Shown here piece by piece: positions 36,646-44,023 of a DNA stretch of 64,000 nt. Origin of the DNA: Spirosoma foliorum (GTDB taxonomy: Bacteria; Bacteroidota; Bacteroidia; Cytophagales; Spirosomataceae); the NCBI RefSeq assembly GCF_014117325.1, contig NZ_CP059732.1:434001-498000 (forward strand). Reading direction: 5' to 3'. Position 1 is the stretch's first letter; each line of letters opens with the position of its first letter. A program made the translations under genes and the position numbers. Under the pieces are notes generated by a model, which was given only the letters and a program-made list of their open reading frames with translations, was not told the DNA's origin and did not search any database.

Positions 36646-36697
36646 AAACAACCGTTGCTGCAAACTCCTTACAGGAGCGGACAGCAACGGTTTGTTT
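36646..36697. terminator. Terminator between the second LytTR gene and the barrel gene
   Basis: AAACAACCGTTGCTG (36646-36660) pairs with CAGCAACGGTTTGTTT (36682-36697) with a one-base bulge. T-rich on the plus strand after the stem. It lies between convergent genes. Confidence 0.75.
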
Positions 36698-36724
36698 TTG
36701 TAAGGGATTGACTTACAACTAATT

Positions 36725-37396
36725 TTAGAACAGACGGTAAGCCAGGGTAATCTGCCAGGATTTCATGCCCTGACTGAATTTGGCACCGCTATCTTTAATT
36801 TCGGCAATATCAGAAATGTTGCCCTGATAGCGAACATCGAGTCCAAAAGAGCCAATATCCAGACCACCGCCTACCTGATAGCCATAATAAGCCTGCGCCC
36901 AGGCGTCATTTAAAGAGCCTTTGGTGTATTGATTAAGCGCATTGCCCAGACTCTGGTTATCATTGATTCGGAAGGAAGCTACCGGACCGGCTACTATGCG
37001 TATGGGGCCACCTTTAATCCCGAGGAGCAGCGGTACATCGAAGCTGGTTGTTTTTACGGTCGACGTCTCCGTTTGACCATTCCGAATCACACTAAACGAA
37101 CCCGACCGGGTAGAATATAACAACTCGGGTTGTATGAATAGGTTACGCCCAAATCGCGCATATATTCCGAAGGACGTTCCCATTTTGCTGTCCAGACTGG
37201 CCTGTAAATTATTGCGGAACGTCTGACCATCAACACTGACGTTGGGCGAGCCGTTGGCGTTTGTTCCGGTAGAGACAAAATCGCCGAAGGTAAGCTTGGA
37301 GAGATTTATCCCTCCCTTAATACCAATCTGGAAGCCCTGAGCAAATGTGAACGCAGGCAAACAAATTAGGGAAGTAAAAAGCAGGATTTTTTTCAT
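36725..37396 (-). CDS. Outer-membrane beta-barrel protein (PorT-like family)
   Basis: A 223-residue exported protein with a signal peptide of 19-20 residues (MKKILLFTSLICLPAFTFAQ) directly followed by FQIGIKGGINLSKL, the typical first strand of OMP_b-brl_2 barrels. Further strands alternate (FGIYARFGRNLFIQPELLYS, VPLLLGIKGGPIRIVAGPV) and the chain ends ITLAYRLF with a C-terminal Phe. Unlike the two barrels at 7623-9564 it has no low-complexity linker. Function unknown. Confidence 0.87.
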   Translation of the reverse strand: MKKILLFTSLICLPAFTFAQGFQIGIKGGINLSKLTFGDFVSTGTNANGSPNVSVDGQTFRNNLQASLDSKMGTSFGIYARFGRNLFIQPELLYSTRSGSFSVIRNGQTETSTVKTTSFDVPLLLGIKGGPIRIVAGPVASFRINDNQSLGNALNQYTKGSLNDAWAQAYYGYQVGGGLDIGSFGLDVRYQGNISDIAEIKDSGAKFSQGMKSWQITLAYRLF

Positions 37397-37492
37397 AGCT
37401 GGCTGTAAAATAATAGTACTGTTTGTTAAACGTGAATCGGGGTAATACGGTACAGAAAGTCAACTTATTTCGAGTAAACGGCGTTATAGTTA

Positions 37493-37606
37493 ATGTATAG
37501 TGCCCAATGAATAATGCATAATTGAAGCGCTTCGGAAGCTTTGATTCACAAATGCTTTTGGGGTTTAACCAGCCTATAAATTCATTATTCGTTATCCACT
37601 ATACAT
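37493..37606. repeat. Imperfect palindrome upstream of radA
   Basis: ATGTATAGTG (37493-37502) and CACTATACAT (37597-37606) are perfect, and the interior repeats AATGAATAATGCAT against ATTCATTATTCGTT with mismatches. It uses the same AATGAATAATG vocabulary as the palindromes at 5348-5407 and 27645-27721. It lies between divergent genes, ending 17 bases before the radA start. Confidence 0.5.
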
Positions 37607-37623
37607 TCTTCACTTAACCCCGA

Positions 37624-39009
37624 ATGGCCAAACTAAAAACTACCTATTTCTGTCAGAGTTGCGGACATCAGTCTGCTAAGTGGATGGGGCGCTGTCCCTC
37701 GTGTGGCGAATGGAATACAATTGTTGAAGAACTCGTTCAGAAAGACGAACCCGAAAAAGGTGGCTGGCGAAGTCCATCATCAGGTCCGGGAGGACTCAAA
37801 ATTGCGGCTAAGCCTAAAGCAATTCATGCCATTAACTATGAAGAACAACCCCGTGTTCGAACTACCGATGCCGAACTGAATCGTGTACTGGGTGGTGGCA
37901 TTGTAGCCGGTTCATTGGTACTTATTGGCGGAGAACCGGGCATCGGCAAGTCAACACTGCTTCTGCAAATTGCACTCAGTCTGGCTGGTATGCGTGTGTT
38001 ATATGTGTCGGGAGAAGAAAGTGAACAGCAGATAAAAATGCGCGCTGAGCGACTTGACGCACCCACCAGCGATTGTCACGTCATGACCGAAACGTCTACC
38101 CAGAACATTTTTCGGACGGTAGAACATTTTGAGCCGGAAGTCCTGATCATCGACTCAATCCAGACCATGCAATCGTCGCTGGTAGAGTCGGGGGCGGGGA
38201 GTGTTTCGCAGGTGCGTGAATGCACGGCCGAGTTTATGAAGTACGCCAAAGAAAGTGGCGTGCCTGTATTTATGATTGGCCATATCACCAAAGAAGGTTC
38301 GTTGGCTGGCCCGAAAGTGCTGGAACATATGGTCGATACCGTATTGACCTTTGAAGGCGATCGACACACCACCTATCGGATTTTGAGGACTACCAAAAAT
38401 CGCTTCGGCAGTACCGACGAGCTAGGTATTTACGAAATGTTAGGTAGCGGTCTGAGGCAAGTAACGAATCCATCAGAAATCCTGATTTCGCAGCGCGACG
38501 AAGCCTTAAGCGGGGTGACAATCGGGTCGATGCTGGAAGGGAACCGGCCACTTATGATCGAAACTCAAGCCTTAGTCAGCGTGGCCAATTACGGTACTCC
38601 GCAACGAAGCAGCACAGGTTTCGATGCCAAACGACTGAATATGCTTCTGGCTGTGCTGGAAAAACGGGGCGGCTTCCGACTTGGCCAGCAGGACGTGTTC
38701 CTGAATATTGCCGGTGGCCTGCGTGTCGAAGATCCGGCTATTGATTTGGCCGTTTGTGCAGCAATTGTGTCGAGCTACGAAGACATTGCTATTGCGCCCT
38801 CAGTTGCCTTTGCTGCTGAAGTCGGTTTGGGTGGCGAAGTGCGGGCCGTTAGCCGAATTGAGTCGCGCATTGCTGAAGCTGAAAAGCTGGGATTCAAGAA
38901 GATGTTTATCTCCAAGTATAACATGAAGGGATTGGATACGAAGGATTATAAAATCAGTATCAAGCCTGTATCGAGACTGGACGAGGTGTTTCAGGGAGTA
39001 CTGATGTAG
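37624..39009 (+). CDS. radA: DNA repair protein RadA
   Basis: A 461-residue RecA-like ATPase that promotes branch migration of recombination intermediates. It has the N-terminal zinc finger (C10, C13, C24, C27), Walker A GEPGIGKS near residue 102, the RadA-specific KNRFG motif near 258 and a Lon-like C-terminal domain with the conserved GGLRVEDPAIDLAV segment. Full length with no changes in the key residues. It stands alone, followed by a strong terminator-like stem. Confidence 0.97.
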   Translation: MAKLKTTYFCQSCGHQSAKWMGRCPSCGEWNTIVEELVQKDEPEKGGWRSPSSGPGGLKIAAKPKAIHAINYEEQPRVRTTDAELNRVLGGGIVAGSLVLIGGEPGIGKSTLLLQIALSLAGMRVLYVSGEESEQQIKMRAERLDAPTSDCHVMTETSTQNIFRTVEHFEPEVLIIDSIQTMQSSLVESGAGSVSQVRECTAEFMKYAKESGVPVFMIGHITKEGSLAGPKVLEHMVDTVLTFEGDRHTTYRILRTTKNRFGSTDELGIYEMLGSGLRQVTNPSEILISQRDEALSGVTIGSMLEGNRPLMIETQALVSVANYGTPQRSSTGFDAKRLNMLLAVLEKRGGFRLGQQDVFLNIAGGLRVEDPAIDLAVCAAIVSSYEDIAIAPSVAFAAEVGLGGEVRAVSRIESRIAEAEKLGFKKMFISKYNMKGLDTKDYKISIKPVSRLDEVFQGVLM

Positions 39010-39032
39010 TAGGAGTTTGTTTTTAAGAGAAG

Positions 39033-39085
39033 TAATCAGGTTGTGTTTTATCAGTTTATCTACTGGTAAAAACACAACCTGATTA
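39033..39085. terminator. Bidirectional terminator-like stem, 17-bp perfect arms
   Basis: TAATCAGGTTGTGTTTT (39033-39049) pairs perfectly with 39069-39085 around 19 bases. The right arm includes the stop codon of the DUF1572 gene (39083-39085). It serves convergent radA and DUF1572 genes. Confidence 0.8.
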
Positions 39086-39649
39086 TTTTGCTAGATATTC
39101 GTCCGTAAAATGTTCTTTGTGTTTGGGCTGTGCAAACTTTTCTTCATTTAATTCCTTTGATTGACCTTTCGGTATGGAAAGAGAAGTCCAATTGGTATCG
39201 CAAATCATTTTTCCGATAAATACGATTTGCCCAACATGATAAGGGTAATGAGCAAGCTGACGGTTTATGGCCTCTACCACTGTATGACCCTGATTGCGGA
39301 TATAAATTTCCGTTTGTAAATCGTCTTGCGTCAGCGAATCGAGAGTCTCAAATAAGCACGCCCAACCAGCATTCCATTTGTTCAAAACCTCTTGTTTAGT
39401 GGTAAGGTCATTCTCGAATTCACTATCCCGATTTCGCCATTCTTTTTCGCCGTCAGTGGTCAGGAAATTGGTCCACCGAGAAAGCATATTTCCATGCAGG
39501 TGATTGACAATGGTGGCTATGCTATTACTTTCTCGGTTGAATTGCCAGAATAGTCTATTTTCAGAAACCTGATCGAACGTCTTCTCTCCAAGCAGCTTAT
39601 AATAGGCAAACTGCTTTTTAATGCTATCTAAATAGTCCGTCGTCAACAT
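39083..39649 (-). CDS. DUF1572 (DinB-like four-helix) protein
   Basis: A 188-residue protein of the DinB-like superfamily (PF07609, DUF1572), metal-binding four-helix bundles, some of which act as thiol-dependent transferases or hydrolases. The metal ligands are the His of ATIVNHLHGNMLSRW near residue 50 and the HxxxH of AHYPYHVGQIVFIGK near 135. The substrate of this branch is unknown. Its stop codon lies in the right arm of the stem shared with radA. Confidence 0.87.
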   Translation of the reverse strand: MLTTDYLDSIKKQFAYYKLLGEKTFDQVSENRLFWQFNRESNSIATIVNHLHGNMLSRWTNFLTTDGEKEWRNRDSEFENDLTTKQEVLNKWNAGWACLFETLDSLTQDDLQTEIYIRNQGHTVVEAINRQLAHYPYHVGQIVFIGKMICDTNWTSLSIPKGQSKELNEEKFAQPKHKEHFTDEYLAK

Positions 39650-39864
39650 GTTCTAATCGGGTTGGGTTTACGTCAATCGGCAAATCGAACGCTATATGTC
39701 GGGCCTACAATTCTTACTAAATGGCAAGTAGCAACTGCTTTATGTAAGAATGATGCAATTGTCATTAAAATTGATTGAGTGGGAAATTTATTGAAAACTA
39801 TCCAACTTCGCCATAGTTCTACTAAGCAAATAGAATAACTCAACAGAATAAATTTAAACACGTT

Positions 39865-40743
39865 ATGAGCTACATTAAAGCAGGTACGGATGCGTCTGGC
39901 AACGACATCAAGCTTTTTTATCAGGATTTGGGTACTGGTGCGCCAGTCGTATTAATTCATGGGTGGCCGTTGAGTCACGAAATGTGGGATTATCAACTGG
40001 CCGAATTGCCCGCACACGGCATTCGCGTTGTTACTTATGATCGTCGTGGATTTGGTAAATCATCACAACCCTGGGATGGTTACGATTATGACACGCTGGC
40101 CGACGACCTGAAAGCTGTACTCGATGAATTGGACCTGCAAAATGTGACGCTGGTTGGTTTTTCGATGGGCGGGGGCGAAGTAGCCCGATATATGAGTCGT
40201 CATGGCGGAGCGCGAGTAGCCAAAGTAGCGTTTATCAGTGCCGTAACGCCTTATCTACTTAAAACAGATGATAATCCAGATGGTGTTGATCAGGACGTTT
40301 TTGACGATATACTAACTAACTTACAGAAAGACCGTGCTGATTTCCTTAAAACGTTTGGCAAACAGTTTTATGGCGTAAATCTGGTCAGTCAGCCTGTCAG
40401 TCAGGCGCACCTTGACGGTGATTTTGCCCGCGCCTACGTGGCCTCGCACAAGGCCACAATTGAATGCGCCAAGTCGTTCTCATCAACCGATTTTCGCGAT
40501 GATCTGGCTGAAATTCAGGTCCCGGCACTGGTTATTCATGGTGATTCGGATAAGACTGTGCCGATTGAAGCATCGGGCGAGCGGACAGCTAGCGCACTGC
40601 CAACAGCTCAATATATTGTCTATGAAGGGGAGCCACACGGCCTGTTTGTAACCCAGAAAGATCGCTTGAACGAAGATTTACTTTCGTTTATTCTAGAAGG
40701 TGTATCGGTGCCAAAATCAGTTGGAACAACAACTTTGTATTAG
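39865..40743 (+). CDS. Alpha/beta hydrolase, non-haem peroxidase-like
   Basis: A 292-residue alpha/beta hydrolase of the group annotated as cofactor-free haloperoxidases or arylesterases. The oxyanion HGWP is at 32-35, the nucleophile Ser100 in VGFSMGGGE, the acid in IHGDSDKTVP and the His in EGEPHGLF. The extended GGGE is typical of this group (perhydrolase activity is often a side reaction). It has no signal peptide. It stands alone, followed by a 25-bp perfect palindrome. Confidence 0.9.
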   Translation: MSYIKAGTDASGNDIKLFYQDLGTGAPVVLIHGWPLSHEMWDYQLAELPAHGIRVVTYDRRGFGKSSQPWDGYDYDTLADDLKAVLDELDLQNVTLVGFSMGGGEVARYMSRHGGARVAKVAFISAVTPYLLKTDDNPDGVDQDVFDDILTNLQKDRADFLKTFGKQFYGVNLVSQPVSQAHLDGDFARAYVASHKATIECAKSFSSTDFRDDLAEIQVPALVIHGDSDKTVPIEASGERTASALPTAQYIVYEGEPHGLFVTQKDRLNEDLLSFILEGVSVPKSVGTTTLY

Positions 40744-40756
40744 ATTATCTTGCCTT

Positions 40757-40811
40757 CTTTAGAAACAGAGTGCCCAGCCTTATTGAAAGGCTGGGCACTC
40801 TGTTTCTAAAG
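40757..40811. repeat. 25-bp perfect palindrome after the hydrolase gene
   Basis: Arms 40757-40781 and 40787-40811 are perfect reverse complements around ATTGA. Arm core: AGAAACAGAGTGCCCAGCC. Stem stability is high and it could end transcripts from both sides, although neither side has a clean T-run. Confidence 0.85.
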
Positions 40812-40873
40812 AGAATTGGAATCGACGATACTTAATAATTCCTGTCTAAGCAGGACAATCATTTGACGATCTA

Positions 40874-41746
40874 TCAAAATTGCCGGTATGTTTTCACATA
40901 AGTCGAAGGGGTTTGGCCCGTAATATCTTTAAACTGCCGATTGAAGTTGGAGAGCGTTCGGAACCCGCTCTCGAAGCTGATTTGCGTAATAGACAGTTTC
41001 CCGTTCATCAACAGTTTACAGGCATGACCAATCCGAACTTCAGACACAAACTCCGAGAAGGTTTTATTCGCACGGGCTTTGAAATACCGGCAGAAAGCTG
41101 GTGATGTCATACCCGCCAGATCAGCAACTTTATCCAGACTCAGATCGTCGGGAAAGTGCCCCAGTACATAATCGTGTACAAGTTGCATCCGATCCGTTTC
41201 CGTGGGCTTAACGGTATTCGTATAGCCGGCACTAGTCAAATATTGATAATCGGTAGCGTGAGAAAGTTCATTCAATAACGTCAGCAGATTCAGAATCCGT
41301 TCGAAGGTAATGGGCTGTTGCGCTAGTTGACGAAGAGTGGCAGCGGCTCGATTGCGGGTAGGGCCGGTCCATTCTAACCCTTGTCGGGCATGACCGAGCA
41401 GTTGGCGCAATGGTGCCATTTCTTGTTGCTCGAAAAAGGTAGCTCCCAGGAAATCTCCAGTGAAGTACACAACAATCCCTTTTGTTTTAAGACCTGACTG
41501 CTTATCAAAATAGGCCTGATCACTGCGCCAAAGGTGCGGCAGGTTCGGGCCGAGAAAAACCAGATCGCCCGGTCCAAAAGGCTTGATTGAATCGCCAATA
41601 AAACGAGTTCCCGTCCCTTCTTCTACCAGGAATAACTGATAGTGTGGATGGAAGTGCCAGTTTGGGTCAAAGTGAGACTCCATCAATTCTTTCACCGTGA
41701 ACGAAGCAGAAACGGGTTCAAGGTCTTTCCGGAGGGGTTGTTTCAT
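40874..41746 (-). CDS. AraC-family regulator with N-terminal cupin
   Basis: A 290-residue regulator. The N-terminal part (about 15-90, FHPHYQLFLVEEGTGTRFIG, FGPGDLVFLGPNLPH) is a cupin-like ligand pocket. The C-terminal two helix-turn-helix units (about 195-290) end with the AraC signature GFRTLSNFNRQFKDITGQTPSTY. It is divergent from the sugar isomerase/Gfo-Idh-MocA/ThuA operon across a 136-base gap, so it is the likely regulator of that operon and of itself, probably sensing a sugar. Confidence 0.92.
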   Translation of the reverse strand: MKQPLRKDLEPVSASFTVKELMESHFDPNWHFHPHYQLFLVEEGTGTRFIGDSIKPFGPGDLVFLGPNLPHLWRSDQAYFDKQSGLKTKGIVVYFTGDFLGATFFEQQEMAPLRQLLGHARQGLEWTGPTRNRAAATLRQLAQQPITFERILNLLTLLNELSHATDYQYLTSAGYTNTVKPTETDRMQLVHDYVLGHFPDDLSLDKVADLAGMTSPAFCRYFKARANKTFSEFVSEVRIGHACKLLMNGKLSITQISFESGFRTLSNFNRQFKDITGQTPSTYVKTYRQF

Positions 41747-41852
41747 TGAATTACTTCTTTTTTAACGCAAATAACGGACAATCCCTTTTAATCGCGTAAA
41801 AATATAGTCGACATTGGCCAATAAAAGCTACATCTGTAATTTTACTACTGCT

Positions 41853-41860
41853 TAGATTTG
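41853..41860 (+). promoter_or_regulatory. Bacteroidota -7 box for the sugar operon
   Basis: TAGATTTG matches TAnnTTTG exactly and lies 22 bases before the ATG at 41883. A TCTG at 41833 could be a weak -33 element. The AraC-family protein encoded divergently would bind upstream of it. Confidence 0.55.
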
Positions 41861-41882
41861 TGTAATTTTATGCAGATGCAAT

Positions 41883-42740
41883 ATGAATAAGATAGGAATG
41901 AATATGTTCGTTTGGACAATGACAATGGATGAGGATCTGTCTGATACTCTGTCATTTCTGAAAACGAGCGGATTTGATTTTGTCGAAACACCCATCAACG
42001 ATGTAAACCTGGTGAAGTGGCAGAATCTTGGTCAACAACTGAAAGATCTGGGCCTGGGTGTTCAGACCTGCACAATCTGCGGACATGAATATAGCTTGAT
42101 TAGCCCTGATGAGCGCGTGCGTCGGGAAGGTATCGACTTTCTGAAAAAGGTTGTCGATTGCTCACAGGCGGTTGGCTCTACGATTCTGATGGGCCCCATG
42201 TATGCGGGATTCAAAACCTTTACGGGTAAGCCAGCCACGGCCGAAGAATGGAACTGGTCGGTAACGGGTATGCGCGAGGTAGCCGAATATGCTGAAGAGA
42301 AGGGTGTTGTGCTGGCCATAGAATACCTGAACCGATTTGAAACGTATCTGCTCACCTGTGTAGATGATCTTGTTCGTTACGTTGAAGACGTTAATCACCC
42401 CAATTGTCGGGCTGCATTTGATACATTCCATGCGAACATGGAGGAGAAAAACATTGCCGATGCTATCCGGAAAGTGGCTCCTTATCTGGCTCATGTTCAG
42501 ATTTCCGAGAATGACCGCTCGACACCGGGCCGGGGCCATATCAATTTCGATGAAGTATTTGGTGCCCTACAGGAGGTTGGCTACGAAGGGCCGATTGCCA
42601 TTGAAGCATTTGGACCAAATCCGCCCGAACTCGCAGCCGCTACGCATATTTTCCGGCCTATGTTCGACTCGCCTGAACAACTGGCTGTTGATGGACTGGC
42701 CTTTATAAAGAACCAAATGATTGAATTATTAAATGATTGA
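41883..42740 (+). CDS. Sugar phosphate isomerase/epimerase (xylose isomerase-like TIM barrel)
   Basis: A 285-residue TIM barrel of the AP_endonuc_2 family (PF01261), close to D-psicose/D-tagatose 3-epimerases. The metal ligands appear in order: Glu in AIEYLNRFETY, Asp in AFDTFHANMEE, the His of VQISENDRSTPGRGH, and Glu in AIEAFG. The enzyme probably isomerises or epimerises a free sugar or a keto-sugar. First gene of a three-gene unit (isomerase, oxidoreductase, ThuA protein). The last seven codons and stop form part of the left arm of the palindrome at 42718-42802. Confidence 0.9.
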   Translation: MNKIGMNMFVWTMTMDEDLSDTLSFLKTSGFDFVETPINDVNLVKWQNLGQQLKDLGLGVQTCTICGHEYSLISPDERVRREGIDFLKKVVDCSQAVGSTILMGPMYAGFKTFTGKPATAEEWNWSVTGMREVAEYAEEKGVVLAIEYLNRFETYLLTCVDDLVRYVEDVNHPNCRAAFDTFHANMEEKNIADAIRKVAPYLAHVQISENDRSTPGRGHINFDEVFGALQEVGYEGPIAIEAFGPNPPELAAATHIFRPMFDSPEQLAVDGLAFIKNQMIELLND

Positions 42741-42802
42741 GTGATTGAATAGGAATCACCAAACGGCATATTCAATCACTCAATCATTTAATAATTCAAT
42801 CA
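42718..42802. repeat. Perfect 33-bp palindrome overlapping the end of the isomerase gene
   Basis: Arms 42718-42750 and 42770-42802 are perfect reverse complements (33 bp, 34 counting the next pair) with a 19-base spacer. The arm consists of the words ATGATTGA and GAATTATTAAATGATTGA. The left arm holds the last codons (Met-Ile-Glu-Leu-Leu-Asn-Asp) and the stop of the isomerase. The right arm ends 16 bases before the next start codon. Confidence 0.93.
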
Positions 42803-42818
42803 CTCACTAATTTATTCA

Positions 42819-43934
42819 ATGATCAACATCGCTATCGTTGGCCTGGGCTTTGGGGCCGAATTTATTCCTATTTATCAGCGGCATCCGAACGCGAACATGT
42901 ACGCTATTTGCCAGCGTAATGTCGAAAAACTGAACGAAATCGGCGATGCCTATGGCATCGAGAAACGCTACAGCAGTTACGATGAATTACTGGCCGATCC
43001 GAATGTCGACGCAGTTCACATCAATTCGCCCATTCCAAACCATGCCGAGCAAAGCCTGAAAGCCCTGCGGGCCGGCAAGCACGTTGCCTGTACGGTTCCT
43101 ATGGCGACAACTGTTGAAGAGTGCCTGGAAATCGTGAAAGCGACTAAAGAATCAGGCAAGAAATACATGATGATGGAAACCGTGGTGTATAGCCGGGAGT
43201 TTCTGTTTGTCAAGGAGTTGTATGAAACAGGGCAGTTGGGTAAAGTGCAATTTTTGAAAGCAAGTCACCAGCAGGACATGGACGGCTGGCCGGATTATTG
43301 GCCTGGTTTACCCCCAATGCACTATGCCACGCACTGCGTTGGGCCGGTAGCTGGCTTACTCAAACTCGAAGCCGATTACGTATCATGCTTTGGTTCAGGA
43401 ACGATTCGGGAAGAGCTGGCAAAGATTCACAATTCGCCTTTTGCGGTTGAATCGGCGCATATCAAGTTTAAAGATAGCGATTTATCTGCTTATGTTTATC
43501 GGTCGCTATTTGACGTAGCGCGGCAGTATCGCGAGAGTTTTGAGGTGTACGGCGATAAAAAATCGTTCGAGTGGCAGCTCATTGAAGACGAGCAGCCTGT
43601 AATTCATACCGCCAAAAAGCCTGAGCCGGAAATCCCCGAAAAAGTAACCGTGCCAGACTACGCGCACCTGTTGCCCGAACCGATCCAGCGCTTCACCACA
43701 AAGGGCGTTTATGATGCCGATGAGCAGCAACACCTGTCGTTTACGCAGGGTGGAGGTCACGGTGGGTCGCACCCACACATGGTAAATGAGTTTTTGTCGG
43801 CGATTGTCGAAGATCGTGAACCGTTCCCCAATGCCGCTCAATCGGCTAACTGGACGAGCGTGGGTATTCTTGCGCACGAATCGGCGTTGCAGGGAGGAAA
43901 GTTGATCAAGTTGCCAGATTTTAAAAACGTATAA
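42819..43934 (+). CDS. Gfo/Idh/MocA family oxidoreductase
   Basis: A 371-residue NAD(P)-dependent sugar dehydrogenase-type protein. The Rossmann domain begins IAIVGLGFGAEFIPIYQR, with DAVHINSPIPNHAEQSLKALR and GKHVACTVPMATTVEE, where the catalytic Lys of the usual EKP motif is replaced by Thr-Val-Pro (CTVPMA). The C-terminal beta domain follows from about 130 (METVVYSREFLFVKEL, HATHCVGPVAGLL). The missing EKP Lys is common in a Bacteroidota subgroup and may mean altered chemistry. Together with the isomerase and the ThuA protein it fits oxidation and processing of 3-keto sugars. Confidence 0.9.
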   Translation: MINIAIVGLGFGAEFIPIYQRHPNANMYAICQRNVEKLNEIGDAYGIEKRYSSYDELLADPNVDAVHINSPIPNHAEQSLKALRAGKHVACTVPMATTVEECLEIVKATKESGKKYMMMETVVYSREFLFVKELYETGQLGKVQFLKASHQQDMDGWPDYWPGLPPMHYATHCVGPVAGLLKLEADYVSCFGSGTIREELAKIHNSPFAVESAHIKFKDSDLSAYVYRSLFDVARQYRESFEVYGDKKSFEWQLIEDEQPVIHTAKKPEPEIPEKVTVPDYAHLLPEPIQRFTTKGVYDADEQQHLSFTQGGGHGGSHPHMVNEFLSAIVEDREPFPNAAQSANWTSVGILAHESALQGGKLIKLPDFKNV

Positions 43935-43940
43935 AATTTA

Positions 43941-44020
43941 AACACGGAGGTAACGGAGGTAAACACGGAGCGCACGGCGTTTCTATGTGATCTCTGTGTT
44001 TACCTCCGTCCCTCTGTGTT
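43941..44020. repeat. Palindrome abutting the ThuA gene start
   Basis: Arms 43941-43970 and 43992-44020 pair at about 26 of 29 positions with one gap. The arm repeats the words AACACGGAGG and ACGGAGGTAAACACGGAG. The right arm ends only 3 bases before the ATG at 44024, so in the mRNA the ribosome-binding region would be inside a stable stem. Confidence 0.8.
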
Positions 44021-44023
44021 AAA

